Assembly (NCBI RefSeq): GCF_024648885.1
Contig: NZ_JANBBF010000012.1
Location: 248,001 to 312,000, forward strand
DNA length: 64,000 nucleotides
Origin: Prauserella salsuginis
Lineage (GTDB): Bacteria; Actinomycetota; Actinomycetes; Mycobacteriales; Pseudonocardiaceae
Direction of reading: 5' to 3'
Of the stretch, positions 52,616-61,783 are shown piece after piece. Under the pieces are notes generated by a model, which was not told the origin of the DNA, did not search any database, and worked only from the letters and a program-made list of their open reading frames with translations. The stretch's first letter is position 1. The number at the start of each line of letters is the position of its first letter. The position numbers and the translations under genes are program-made.

Positions 52616-52671
52616 GTTTACCTGAACTAAAAATCATACATCTTGACTATACGTGGCCTACTCGCTCTAAT
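52616..52671 (+). promoter_or_regulatory. Promoter and shared regulatory element, copy 1 (amidohydrolase genes)
   Basis: The segment 52616-52656 is nearly the same as 56369-56410: GTTTAC, seven variable bases ending in CTAAA, an AT-rich spacer, then the invariant TCTTGACTATAC and TGG. TTGACT (52643-52648) and TCTAAT (52666-52671) are 17 bases apart, a good promoter. TTTA-N7-TAAA upstream looks like a regulator half-dyad. The XRE-cupin regulator at 55759 is the likely ligand. Confidence 0.6.
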
Positions 52672-52724
52672 GGGCCGATCGCGAGCTCACCGCTCGCCAC
52701 GGGTCCGAAATGGAGGGTTCCGGC

Positions 52725-54317
52725 GTGTCGGTCGACTGGTTGCTCACCGGCGGCGAGGTCGTATCCTTCGAGTCGGGGGCTTCCCGGTCCTCCGCGCTGG
52801 CCGTCGGGAACAGGCGCATCGTCGCCACCGGCTCCGACGACGAACTGGAGCGACTCGCGGGGCCCCGGACCCGGCGCACGCAGCTCGACGGCGCGGCGGT
52901 ACTGCCCGGTTTCATCGACACGCACATGCACCTCGAGAAGGTGTCCCACGAGTTCGCCATGCTCGCGCTGGGCCAGGCGCGCGACGTCACGGAGGTGTGT
53001 GCGCGGGTACGGGAGCGCGCGGCCTCCGATCGTCCGGGCGCCTGGATCCGCTGTCTGGGCGACGCGGGCGGATGGCACGAACGGAACCTCGCCGAGGGCA
53101 GGCTTCCGACCCGCGACGAGCTGGACGCGGCGGCGGGCGACCACCCCGTGTTCCTGTACCGAAGGCCCGACCACGGCGCGCTGAACACGGCCGCCGTGGC
53201 GAAGGTGGCCGACTTGCTGTCCGGCGCCGCCACCGAGGCGTTCGATCCGCGCACCGGCCACCTCCACGGGCCGCTCGTGCGCTTGGTCAACGACGCGTTG
53301 TATCGGCCGGGCGTGCACGAGCGCGAGGACCAGCTCGATCTGCTGTCCGCCGCATCGAAGCGGCTGCTCGCGATGGGTGTGACGACGGTTGTGGATCCCG
53401 GGCTGCCCGCAGGGTTCGAGGCCGCGTGGGACCTCTACCGCGCCGCGGTGGGAGCAGGCGTCCTCGTTCAGCGAGTCCTGCTGATGAACCGCTTCGACTG
53501 GCGGCGGGAGTTCTCCGCCGAACTCGACCGGGTGCGGCAGGGCGCGACGGCGCCGGGCGACGGCGACGACCGGCTCCGGGCCTGGGCGCTCAAACTCGTC
53601 CTCGACGGGGAGTTCACGGGGGCGTGGCTACGGCCCGCCGAGGAGCCGGGCAGCGACAGCAACGCCCGGTACACACCGGAGCAGCTCCGGACGGTGCTGC
53701 GGCTCGCCGCGGACCGGGGCTGGCCGGCCTGTGTGCACGCGATGGGCGGGGGAGCGATCGCCGCCGTCACGCGGACCGTCCGCGAGCTGCGTGCCGCCGG
53801 GGCGTCCTTGGCTCCCGGGCAGGTGTCGATCGCGCATGCGTTTCTCATCGACGACGCCGAGGTCGACGACTGCTCCGAACTCGGCATCGGCCTGTCCGTC
53901 CAGCCCCCACTGGCCTACACCTACGCCAGGGAGATGCGCGCCGTGTGGGGCGAGCTGGCCGACCGGGCCGTGCCGTTCGGTGCGATGGCGCGCCGCGGCG
54001 CACGCTTCGCGGGCGGATCCGACACACACCCGTGCGATCCGCTCACGGGCGCCGCGATCGCCGTCACCCGCCGCGCATGGGACGGCTCCGATCTCGGCGC
54101 CGACGAGGCCCTCACGCCGTGGCAGGCCCTGTCGCTCTACACCCGGGAGGCCGGGCACTACATCGGACGTTCGGACGTCGGGACGCTCAGGCCGGGCGCC
54201 GTCGCCGACTTCGCCGTGTGGCCCGAGAATCCCCTCGCCCGTGACGCGACGGAGTGGCCGTCGCTCCGGCCCACCCTCGTCGCGGTCGACGGACGTCCCG
54301 TGTGGAGAGGCGACTGA
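52725..54317 (+). CDS. Amidohydrolase family protein (YtcJ-like)
   Basis: A 530-residue metal-dependent hydrolase of the amidohydrolase 3 / YtcJ group. FIDTHMHLEK supplies the first metal ligands, CVHAMGGG and IAHAF further histidines, and FAGGSDTHPCDP the conserved aspartate. The group includes N-substituted formamide deformylase and assorted amidases or lactam hydrolases. The GTG at 52725 has GGAGGG seven bases upstream; an in-frame ATG at 52710 overlaps that site and is less likely. It shares a regulatory element with the peptide-type transporter at 56462, so it may act on the imported compound. Confidence 0.82.
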   Translation: MSVDWLLTGGEVVSFESGASRSSALAVGNRRIVATGSDDELERLAGPRTRRTQLDGAAVLPGFIDTHMHLEKVSHEFAMLALGQARDVTEVCARVRERAASDRPGAWIRCLGDAGGWHERNLAEGRLPTRDELDAAAGDHPVFLYRRPDHGALNTAAVAKVADLLSGAATEAFDPRTGHLHGPLVRLVNDALYRPGVHEREDQLDLLSAASKRLLAMGVTTVVDPGLPAGFEAAWDLYRAAVGAGVLVQRVLLMNRFDWRREFSAELDRVRQGATAPGDGDDRLRAWALKLVLDGEFTGAWLRPAEEPGSDSNARYTPEQLRTVLRLAADRGWPACVHAMGGGAIAAVTRTVRELRAAGASLAPGQVSIAHAFLIDDAEVDDCSELGIGLSVQPPLAYTYAREMRAVWGELADRAVPFGAMARRGARFAGGSDTHPCDPLTGAAIAVTRRAWDGSDLGADEALTPWQALSLYTREAGHYIGRSDVGTLRPGAVADFAVWPENPLARDATEWPSLRPTLVAVDGRPVWRGD

Positions 54318-54413
54318 CGCTCACGGCGCCGCGCGTCCCGTCCGTACCGACAGTCCCGACCATGCCCACCGAATCGTGCCGATCGCACCGACCGAACCGA
54401 CAAGGAGTCGCCC

Positions 54414-55673
54414 ATGGCCGCCACCGAGACCGGATACCTGCTACGTGACTGCACAGTCGTGGACCCGCTGGCCGACGGACCGCTCACCGACGCCGCCGTC
54501 TGGATCGAAGGGGAGCGGATCCGGGAGGTCGGCACGGACCCCGACCTGGTTTCGCGGGCGCGCGCCGCGGGCTGCGTCGAGGTGGAGCTGGCGGGTTCGT
54601 ACGTCACGCCAGGCCTGATCAACATGCACACGCATTTCTCGCTGTCGCTGCCGGGCGAACTCGGGGCACGCGTCAATCGGATGGGACCGCACGATCTCGC
54701 GCTGTACATGGCCGACGGAGCACGGCGCACGCTGCACAGCGGAGTGACGTCGGTGCGGTGCGTGGGGGAGAAGGACCACGCCGACTTCGCCCTGCGGACC
54801 GCCGTCGACTCCGGATTCGTCCCGGGGCCGCGGATCTTCACCGCGGGACGGGCCGTCACGTGCACGGGAGGCCACGGTCACGGGTCGTCGGGTGCGTTGG
54901 AATGCGACGGCGCGACCGAGTTCCGCCGGGGTGTGCGGTCGCAGGTGAAGGCTGGTGCGGACCTGATCAAGGTGATGATCTCCGGCGGGATCTCGGGCAG
55001 GCACGAGAAGATCGATACGCGCCAGGTGACCACCGACGAACTGGCCGCCGTCATCACCACCGCGCACGAGTGGGGGCGGAAGGTGACGGCCCACGCCGGT
55101 CCCTGGCCGGTGATCACCGAGGCGGTGGAGCTCGGGCTGGACTGCGTCGAACACGGCTACGAGCTGACGCGGGAACTGGCCGGGCTGATGGCGGAGAAGG
55201 GCTGCTCCTACGTGCCGACGCTGGTCGTGACGCGGTGCAAGGAGTTCTTCGACGAGCTCGGTGTCCCGGAGTGGATGCAGCAGCGTTCGCTGGCAGCGGG
55301 CGAGCGGCACATGCAGAGCTACGAGTGGGCGCTGGAGGCCGGGGTCGACGTGCTGCTGGGCAGTGACATGCCACCGTTCTGGCGGTTCGAGGGCACGAGC
55401 GCGGCGGTGCGGGAGCTGGAGTACATGGCCACGGGCGGGCTCGGCGCGCGGGAGGCCTTGCGATCGGCCACGATCGGCCCCGCTCGCTGGCTCGGAGTCG
55501 ACGACGATCTCGGCTCGATCACCGCCGGAAAATACGCCGATCTGCTCGTGCTCGACGAGGACCCGCTCGCCGACACCGCGGCGTTCCGTTCCCTGTCCCT
55601 GGTGTTGAAGGGCGGTGAGGTCGTCCGGGACGACCGGACCCGGTCGGTTGCGTCGCCGCGGCCGATGGCCTGA
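54414..55673 (+). CDS. Amidohydrolase family protein (imidazolonepropionase/prolidase-like)
   Basis: A 419-residue amidohydrolase. TPGLINMHTHFSLSLPGE carries the HxH metal pair, ADLIKVMISGG the probable bridging lysine, VTAHAGPWP a third ligand, VEHGYELT a fourth and LLGSDMPPF the aspartate. This resembles the Xaa-Pro dipeptidase-like and imidazolonepropionase-related group that hydrolyses acyl-amino acids or cyclic amides. AAGGAG precedes the ATG. The 96-base gap after the first amidohydrolase has no promoter I can see, so both are probably cotranscribed. Confidence 0.82.
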   Translation: MAATETGYLLRDCTVVDPLADGPLTDAAVWIEGERIREVGTDPDLVSRARAAGCVEVELAGSYVTPGLINMHTHFSLSLPGELGARVNRMGPHDLALYMADGARRTLHSGVTSVRCVGEKDHADFALRTAVDSGFVPGPRIFTAGRAVTCTGGHGHGSSGALECDGATEFRRGVRSQVKAGADLIKVMISGGISGRHEKIDTRQVTTDELAAVITTAHEWGRKVTAHAGPWPVITEAVELGLDCVEHGYELTRELAGLMAEKGCSYVPTLVVTRCKEFFDELGVPEWMQQRSLAAGERHMQSYEWALEAGVDVLLGSDMPPFWRFEGTSAAVRELEYMATGGLGAREALRSATIGPARWLGVDDDLGSITAGKYADLLVLDEDPLADTAAFRSLSLVLKGGEVVRDDRTRSVASPRPMA

Positions 55674-55677
55674 CGGT

Positions 55678-55705
55678 GGCGGCCCGGGTGGCGCTTCGGG
55701 CCGCC
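55678..55705. terminator. Hairpin between convergent amidohydrolase and XRE-cupin genes
   Basis: GGCGGCCCG (55678-55686) pairs perfectly with CGGGCCGCC (55697-55705) across a ten-base loop, five bases after the amidohydrolase stop. Likely a bidirectional terminator. Confidence 0.65.
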
Positions 55706-55758
55706 CCGGCTCACGGACCGGAGCGCGCAGCGCCGGCCGGGCCGTCGCGGGGTTGGTG

Positions 55759-56292
55759 TCACGGGTTGGGCGGCGTGACCGACACGACGAACTCGGCGGA
55801 CCGGTCCCCGGCGTTGACGTAGCGGTGGGGCGTTCGGGAGTCGAACGTGACGCTCTCGCCGGTGTCCAGTGTGTAGGTGTCGTCCCCGAGTTCGACGGTG
55901 AGGGTTCCGTCGGTGACGAGCGTGCATTCGGTGGACGCGTGGCTCCACGGCTCTTCGGACGTCGCCTCGCCGGGCGCGAGCCGGCCGATCAGGACTTCGA
56001 GATCGCCGCGTCCGGGCGTGAGCCGGTCGTAGAGCAGGTGTCCTCCGGAACGGCGCAGCTGCGGCCGGTCGCCCGGCCGTGTGATGTGCACGGGCGGCGC
56101 GTCGTCGGAGAACATCTCCGCGAGCGACGTGCCGAACGCGGCGGCGAGCTTGCGGATCGTGGTCAGGCTCGGATCGGTGGTGCCGTTCTCGATCTGGCTC
56201 AGCAGCCCGGGGGAGACCTCGATGCGTGCCGCCAGTTGGCGCAATGTCAGGTCGTTCTCCTTGCGCAGATCCCGAATCCGATTGCCGAGCAC
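55759..56292 (-). CDS. XRE family regulator with cupin sensor domain
   Basis: A 177-residue regulator. An N-terminal XRE helix-turn-helix (LTLRQLAARIEVSPGLLSQI) is followed by a cupin_2 barrel (ECTLVTDGTLTVELGDDTY and the FDSRTPHRYVN segment). Such PuuR/MmsR-like proteins sense small molecules through the cupin. GTG at 56292 has AAAGGA upstream and the motif starts directly after it; an ATG at 56328 is an alternative start. It is divergent from the transporter operon and convergent with the amidohydrolases; identical elements before both units make it their probable regulator. Confidence 0.88.
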   Translation of the reverse strand: MLGNRIRDLRKENDLTLRQLAARIEVSPGLLSQIENGTTDPSLTTIRKLAAAFGTSLAEMFSDDAPPVHITRPGDRPQLRRSGGHLLYDRLTPGRGDLEVLIGRLAPGEATSEEPWSHASTECTLVTDGTLTVELGDDTYTLDTGESVTFDSRTPHRYVNAGDRSAEFVVSVTPPNP

Positions 56293-56368
56293 GTGTCGAT
56301 CGTCCTTTCGCCGGTGCGTGGTCCGCATGATGCCGGATACGGATCGGACCGAAGCCGTTTCCCCTGCG

Positions 56369-56410
56369 GTTTACTTAAGCTAAACACTCGTATGTCTTGA
56401 CTATACCTGG
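56369..56410 (+). promoter_or_regulatory. Shared regulatory element, copy 2 (transporter operon)
   Basis: GTTTACTTAAGCTAAAC has matching five-base ends (GTTTA and TAAAC) around CTTAAG and is followed by TCTTGACTATACCTGG, the same block as in copy 1 at 52616-52656. TTGACT (56397-56402) could be a -35, or TATAC an extended -10; the downstream -10 is poor here. It lies between the XRE-cupin gene and the transporter operon. Confidence 0.6.
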
Positions 56411-56461
56411 GTGTGCGGGTTTGACTCCGGTGTCTCCTCGGCGAACGTCACGGAGGAAAAC

Positions 56462-58075
56462 ATGCCCCGTCGGTTCCGAGTCCCCGCCCACCGCCGCTCG
56501 GTCGTGGCCGTCTCCCTCGTGTCGGTTCTCGCGTGCGTGCTCAGCGCGTGCACGGCAGGCAGAGCCGGCTCGGCGGCGAGGGACAACACGCTGGTCGTGG
56601 ACACGTCCTTTGTGTACAAGACACTCGACCCGGGCAGGGTGTACGAACAGACCGGGTATCTGGCCGTGCACGCGCTCTACGAGTCGCTGCTGACTTTCGA
56701 GGGCGGCGACGTGACCGAGCCGAAACCCGGTCTGGCTGAGTCCTACGAGGTCTCCTCCGATGCCACGCGTTTCACGTTCACCCTGCGCGACGAGGCGACG
56801 TTCTCCGACGGCTCGTCGGTCACGGCCGACGACGTCGAGTTCTCGCTCGAGCGGCTCGTGAACCTCAAGGGCAGCACGGCCGCCTACTTCGAAGGACTCG
56901 ACGTGGCGGCCCCGGACCGGAACACGGTCGTCGTCACCGCGGACGAGCCGAATCCCAACGTTCCCGTGCTGCTGGCGATGCCCGCGGCGTCGATCCTCAA
57001 CGCGGACGTCGTCACCGACCACGGCGGCACCTCGGGGCGCGACGCGGCGAGTGAGGATCGCGCCCAGTCCTATCTGGACAGTACGACCGCGGGCAGTGGC
57101 CCCTACGTGCTCGAGCGGAACGAACCCGGCGAGCAGCTGGTGCTGACGGCCAACGACAACTACTGGGGCGACGCGCCCGCCTATCCGCGCGTCGTCGTGC
57201 GCAACATGGAGGCGCAGAACCAGAAACTTACCCTCACCCGCTCGTCGAGCCCGGAGATCGCGCTCGACATCGCCGGAACCCTGCTCGACGGGTTGCCGCC
57301 CTCGCTGTCGGTGTCGCAGAAACCCGACACGGCGTACTTCTCGTTCGTCAACACGGATCCGGAGGTGTCGCCGGTCGGGTCGCGGCCCGCGTTCGTCCGG
57401 GCCGTGCGAGCGGCGCTCGACTACCGGGGACTCGCGGACCTGCTGGGCAGCCGCAGCGGACCGGCGAGGGGACTGATCGCCCCCGCCTACCCGGGAGCGC
57501 TGCCCGAGGAGGACACGCTCGAACAGGATCTGCCGCGGGCGAAACAGCTGCTCGCCGACGCCGGCCTGACCGACCCCGCGATCGAGTTCATCTATCCGGC
57601 CATCACCTATCGCGGCGTGGACCTCGGCACGATCGCTACCAAGGTGCAGGGTGACGCGGCGAAGGCGGGGATCACCATCAACCTCCGGCCGCTGCCGCTG
57701 AACGCGTTCCTCGAACAGTACCGGGGAGGCGATGCTCAGATGGGCATGACACCGCAGGCGCTGACCTACCCGCGGGCGGACTCGATGGTCCGCGTGATGT
57801 CACCGGGCGGCGTCAACGCCGAGCGCATGAACTGGACCGACGACACGGCCTCGGCGGCCGTGCGGTCGACGACGGCGGATTTCCTCGCCGCGACCACCGA
57901 CGAGGAACGCGTGACCGCGGTCGAGGCCTGGCAGCACGCGATGCACCGTGACTCGCCGTACGTCCTGCTGGGCAACAACTCGGGCACGGTCGTCAGCACC
58001 CCCGAGGTGGCAGGAGCCGACTACACGCCCGCGGGCTGGATCGTCGACCTGGCCGCGGTCCGGCGTGCCGGCTGA
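56462..58075 (+). CDS. ABC transporter solute-binding lipoprotein (SBP family 5, oligopeptide type)
   Basis: A 537-residue extracellular binding protein. The basic N-terminus, hydrophobic core and lipobox LSAC (cysteine about residue 29) mark a lipoprotein. The SBP_bac_5 region has KPGLAESYEVSSDATRFTFT, FSDGSSVTADDVEFSLERL and TAGSGPYVL, all family-typical. GGAGGAAAAC precedes the ATG at 56462. It opens an eight-gene operon. SBP family 5 proteins bind peptides, but also nickel chelates, opines and glycosides, so the ligand is open. Confidence 0.9.
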   Translation: MPRRFRVPAHRRSVVAVSLVSVLACVLSACTAGRAGSAARDNTLVVDTSFVYKTLDPGRVYEQTGYLAVHALYESLLTFEGGDVTEPKPGLAESYEVSSDATRFTFTLRDEATFSDGSSVTADDVEFSLERLVNLKGSTAAYFEGLDVAAPDRNTVVVTADEPNPNVPVLLAMPAASILNADVVTDHGGTSGRDAASEDRAQSYLDSTTAGSGPYVLERNEPGEQLVLTANDNYWGDAPAYPRVVVRNMEAQNQKLTLTRSSSPEIALDIAGTLLDGLPPSLSVSQKPDTAYFSFVNTDPEVSPVGSRPAFVRAVRAALDYRGLADLLGSRSGPARGLIAPAYPGALPEEDTLEQDLPRAKQLLADAGLTDPAIEFIYPAITYRGVDLGTIATKVQGDAAKAGITINLRPLPLNAFLEQYRGGDAQMGMTPQALTYPRADSMVRVMSPGGVNAERMNWTDDTASAAVRSTTADFLAATTDEERVTAVEAWQHAMHRDSPYVLLGNNSGTVVSTPEVAGADYTPAGWIVDLAAVRRAG

Positions 58076-58100
58076 GCGTGCCGAACCGGGAGGAGAACCC

Positions 58101-59162
58101 GTGACCACTGTGGATACCGGTGCACCGCGGCGACCGCGGGTGCCGTCGTTCGTTCGCTACCTCGCCCGGCGACTCGTCATCGCCCTCGGCCTGTTGCTGG
58201 GTTCGACCGTGGTCGGTTTCCTGCTCGTGCAGGCGGTACCGGGAGATCCCGTCGCCGCGAACCTGTCCGACGAGGCGCTGGGCGATCCGGAGGCCGTGGC
58301 AGCCTTCGAACAGCGATGGGGCCTGGACGAGCCACTCCCCGTGCAGTACCTGACCTACCTCGGCAATCTGGTGCAGGGCGACTTCGGCATGTCGCAGCAC
58401 ACCGGACGGCCGGTGCTCGAGGATCTGCTGGACCACGTTCCCGCGACCCTCGAGATCGCGGTGCCCGCGTTCGTCCTGTCGGTGCTGTTGGGAATCACCA
58501 TCGGCATGTTCGCCGCGTTGCGTCACGGCAAGGCCGCCGACCAGGCCGTGCGGGTCGGCTCGCTGCTCGGCCTGTCGACGCCGCCGTTCTGGATGTCGCT
58601 GCTGGTGCTGTACCTGTTCTTCTTCGTACTCGGACTGTCGCCGGGAGGGGGACGGCTGAGCCCGGAGTTCTCCCCGCCGCCCACGGTCACCGGTCTGTAT
58701 CCGGTCGACGCGCTCCTCGCCGGTGAGCCGATGGTGGCTTGGGACGCGGTGCAGCACGCGGCGCTGCCGGTACTCGTGCTGACGCTCGTCACGACCGCGA
58801 CGCTGGTGCGGTTCGTCCGTTCGGCACTGCTCGAGGTGCTGCGGAAGGACTACATCACCGCCGCGTACGCCAAGGGCCTGCCGGCACGCACGGTGCGCCA
58901 CCGGCACCTGCTGCGCGCCGGTCTCGTCCAGATCATGACGATGGCCGGACTGACGTTCGCCTCGATGCTCGCGGGCACGGTCCTGATCGAGAGCGTCTTC
59001 GCCTGGCCGGGGGTCGGCAACTACGCCTACGCCAGCGCCAGTGCGCTCGACCGGCCCGCGATTCTCGGCGTGACCGTGTTCGTCGCCGCCGCCTACATCC
59101 TGATCAATCTGGTCGTGGACCTGCTCTACGGCCTTGCCGACCCGAGGATCCGTCTCTCATGA
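58101..59162 (+). CDS. Oligopeptide-type ABC transporter permease (DppB-like)
   Basis: A 353-residue permease with about six membrane segments. RYLARRLVIALGLLLGSTVV and FLLVQAVPGDP at the N-terminus and the EAA-type loop DYITAAYAKGLPARTVRHRH identify DppB/OppB. GTG at 58101 follows GGGAGGAG. Its stop overlaps the next permease start by four bases (ATGA). Confidence 0.92.
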   Translation: MTTVDTGAPRRPRVPSFVRYLARRLVIALGLLLGSTVVGFLLVQAVPGDPVAANLSDEALGDPEAVAAFEQRWGLDEPLPVQYLTYLGNLVQGDFGMSQHTGRPVLEDLLDHVPATLEIAVPAFVLSVLLGITIGMFAALRHGKAADQAVRVGSLLGLSTPPFWMSLLVLYLFFFVLGLSPGGGRLSPEFSPPPTVTGLYPVDALLAGEPMVAWDAVQHAALPVLVLTLVTTATLVRFVRSALLEVLRKDYITAAYAKGLPARTVRHRHLLRAGLVQIMTMAGLTFASMLAGTVLIESVFAWPGVGNYAYASASALDRPAILGVTVFVAAAYILINLVVDLLYGLADPRIRLS

Positions 59163-60019
59163 CAGCGACCGCCCTGCCCCGGACCGGGGTCCGCGCGCGG
59201 CGGCACCGCGTTTGGCGCCAACCCGTCGTCGTTACCGCGCTCGTCGTGCTCGTTGCGTGGCTGGCGGTGGCCGCTTCGGCGGGGCTGTTGAGCCCCTACG
59301 ACCCCCTCGCCCAGAGCGCCGACATCTACGCGGCGCCGTCCGCGGTGCACCCGTTCGGAACCGACGAGCTCGGCCGTGACGTCCTCAGCCGGGTGTTGCA
59401 CGGGGCGAGACTGTCGATCCCGCTGGCGCTGGCGATCGTCGCGGGCGCGTTGGCCGTGGGCGGTGTCCTCGGCCTGATCGCCGGGTACCTCGGCAAGCTC
59501 GCCGACGAAGTGATCATGCGGTTGACCGACCTCGTGTTCGCATTCCCGCAGATCATCCTGGCGATGGCGGTCACGGCCACGTTCGGGCCGAGTGCGGGAA
59601 ACGCCGTGCTGGCGCTCATCATCGTGTCGTGGCCGGTGTACGCGCGGGTCATCCGTGGAGCGGTGCTGAGCATCCGTGGGGAGAACTACCTGTCAGCAGC
59701 TCGCATGCTCGGTGTCGGCCCGGTGACGGTGCTCCGTCGCGACGTGATCCCGAACAGTGTGGGCCCGGCGATCGTGCTCGCCACACTCGAGCTCGGCAAC
59801 GCGGTGCTGCTACTCGCCGGCCTGTCGTTCCTCGGCCTCGGGCCGCGGCCACCCGCCCCGGAATGGGGCGCGATGGTCGCGCTCGGTGCCAACGACATCA
59901 GCATGTGGTGGGTCAGCGTGTTCCCGGGCCTCGCGATCCTGACCGTGGTGCTCGCATGCAACATTCTGGGCGACGCCGCCCGCGACCGGTTCGACCCCAA
60001 TCTCGTGGGAGGACGCTGA
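59159..60019 (+). CDS. Oligopeptide-type ABC transporter permease (DppC-like)
   Basis: A 286-residue permease. HPFGTDELGRDVLSRVLHGA is the DppC/OppC hallmark, and GENYLSAARMLGVGPVTVLR is the ATPase-contact loop. It pairs with the preceding permease; one base separates its stop from the next start (TGACATG region), so the operon is tightly packed. Confidence 0.92.
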   Translation: MTATALPRTGVRARRHRVWRQPVVVTALVVLVAWLAVAASAGLLSPYDPLAQSADIYAAPSAVHPFGTDELGRDVLSRVLHGARLSIPLALAIVAGALAVGGVLGLIAGYLGKLADEVIMRLTDLVFAFPQIILAMAVTATFGPSAGNAVLALIIVSWPVYARVIRGAVLSIRGENYLSAARMLGVGPVTVLRRDVIPNSVGPAIVLATLELGNAVLLLAGLSFLGLGPRPPAPEWGAMVALGANDISMWWVSVFPGLAILTVVLACNILGDAARDRFDPNLVGGR

Positions 60020-60020
60020 C

Positions 60021-60833
60021 ATGAGCGTGGATTCGGCCACCGACGAACTGCTCGCCGTGGAGAACCTCGCGGTGCGCCTGCCCGGCCCCGACGGGCCGGT
60101 CACCGTCCTCGAAGACGTCTCCCTGAGCGTTCGCCGCGGCGAGATCGTGGGGATCGCCGGGGAGAGCGGCTCCGGCAAGAGCATGACCGCGCGGACGTTG
60201 CTCGACCTGTTGCCCGCCGGGGCCGAGGTGTCCGGACGGTTGCGGTTCGACGGTGCCGAGCTCGACCACCGCGATCGGAAAGCGATGCACGCCGTGCGCG
60301 GGCACGGCATCGCAATGGTGTTCCAGGACCCCACGGCCGCGATGCACCCGATGCTGAGCATCGGCAGGCAGCTGACCGAGCACATGAGTGTCCACTTGGG
60401 ACTCACCCGGAAGCAGGCGAAGGCACGGGCCGTCGAACTGCTGGAGCAGGTGCGCCTGCCCGATCCCGGCGGCGCGCTGCGGTCGTACCCGCACCAGTTC
60501 TCGGGCGGTCAGCTACAGCGCATCGCCATCGCTTCTGCGCTGGCCGCCCGGCCGAAGCTGCTGATCGCCGACGAGCCGACCACGGCGTTGGACGTGACCG
60601 TGCAGGCGGGGATCCTCGGCCTCCTGGACTCGCTGCGGTCCGAGCTCGACCTGAGCGTCCTGTTCATCACGCACGACCTCGGGGTGCTCGCGGCGCTCGC
60701 CACGCACACGTGTGTGTTCCAGCAGGGCCGGGTCGTCGAGTCGGCTCCGACGGCCGACCTGTTGCGCGCACCCGAGCACCCGTACACCCGCGCGCTGCTG
60801 GCCGCGCGCACCGATCCGGCGGAGGTGCCGTGA
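60021..60833 (+). CDS. Oligopeptide-type ABC transporter ATP-binding protein (DppD-like)
   Basis: A 270-residue ATPase. Walker A GESGSGKS, signature FSGGQLQRIAIA and Walker B LLIADEPTTALDVT with THDLG follow the DppD pattern. It ends soon after HPYTRALLAA and lacks the C-terminal Fe-S/zinc-like cysteine cluster typical of full-length DppD, making it shorter than usual (about 320). It shares one base with the next start. Confidence 0.9.
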   Translation: MSVDSATDELLAVENLAVRLPGPDGPVTVLEDVSLSVRRGEIVGIAGESGSGKSMTARTLLDLLPAGAEVSGRLRFDGAELDHRDRKAMHAVRGHGIAMVFQDPTAAMHPMLSIGRQLTEHMSVHLGLTRKQAKARAVELLEQVRLPDPGGALRSYPHQFSGGQLQRIAIASALAARPKLLIADEPTTALDVTVQAGILGLLDSLRSELDLSVLFITHDLGVLAALATHTCVFQQGRVVESAPTADLLRAPEHPYTRALLAARTDPAEVP

Positions 60834-61783
60834 TGAGCCTGTTGGAGCTGACCGACATCGCCGTGGAGTACCGCGCGCCAGGCCGCGACCGCGTCCGCGC
60901 CGTGGACGGCGTGTCGCTCGAGGTGAGACCGGGCGAGATCGTCGGCCTGGTGGGCGAGTCGGGGTGCGGCAAGTCGTCGTTGGCGCGGTTCGCCGCCGGG
61001 CTCGCCGCACCGACGGGTGGTGGCGTACGGCTGCACGGCGAGGCGGTGAGCCCGCTGGGACGGCGACGACGTCGGCGCGCCGAGATCGGCCTGCAGATGG
61101 TGTTCCAGAACCCGTACTCGTCGCTCAACCCGCGGCGGACGGTGCTGAGCCAGCTGCTCGACGGAGTTCCGGCGGAGGTCGGATCGCGAGCCGAGCGCAG
61201 GCGGGATGCGCTCGACCGGCTCACCCGGGTCGGACTCGACGAGGCGGCCGCCGAGCGCTATCCGCACCAGTTCTCGGGCGGTCAGTTGCAGCGCATCGCG
61301 ATCGCCAGGGCGCTGGCGGCCCGTCCGCGGGTGCTGGTGGCCGACGAACCCGTGACCGCACTCGACGTGTCGTCGCAGGCGCAGGTGGTGGAGGTACTCG
61401 CAGAGCTGGTCGAGCAGTTGGAGGTGGGGATGTTGTTCATCTCCCACGATCTCGCGCTCGTGCGCAGGCTCGCCGATACGACCGCGGTGATGTACCTCGG
61501 CCGATTGGTGGAGACCGGGCCGACCGAGCGGGTGTGGCGGCGGCCGAAACACCCGTACACGCGAGCGCTGATCGACGCGATTCCCAGCGCGGACCCGGAC
61601 GCCGGACTGCCCCGCGTGCTGAACGGCGACATCAACGGACCTGGTGCGGGGCACGGCGGATGCCGGTTCCGGGCCAGATGCACGGAGGCGTTCGCCGCCT
61701 GCGGAGACGAGCCGGAACTCACGGGCGACGATCACGCGGTCGCCTGCTGGTTGGACAGCGAGGATACGGAGAGGGTGGCATGA
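60833..61783 (+). CDS. Oligopeptide-type ABC transporter ATP-binding protein (DppF-like)
   Basis: A 316-residue ATPase. Walker A GESGCGKSS, FQNPYSSLNPRRTV, FSGGQLQRIAIARAL and VLVADEPVTALDVS match DppF/OppF. The C-terminal oligopeptide-binding extension carries cysteines (GGCRFRARC, FAACGDEP, AVACW) that form the usual metal or cluster site. GGAGGTG precedes the ATG at 60833. Overlaps the following small gene by four bases. Confidence 0.92.
   Translation: MSLLELTDIAVEYRAPGRDRVRAVDGVSLEVRPGEIVGLVGESGCGKSSLARFAAGLAAPTGGGVRLHGEAVSPLGRRRRRRAEIGLQMVFQNPYSSLNPRRTVLSQLLDGVPAEVGSRAERRRDALDRLTRVGLDEAAAERYPHQFSGGQLQRIAIARALAARPRVLVADEPVTALDVSSQAQVVEVLAELVEQLEVGMLFISHDLALVRRLADTTAVMYLGRLVETGPTERVWRRPKHPYTRALIDAIPSADPDAGLPRVLNGDINGPGAGHGGCRFRARCTEAFAACGDEPELTGDDHAVACWLDSEDTERVA

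Noticed and set aside
54318-54413. Repeated CCGACCGA-like words between the two amidohydrolase genes
   Set aside because: The words are short, irregular and expected in GC-rich DNA; no consistent unit or dyad is present.
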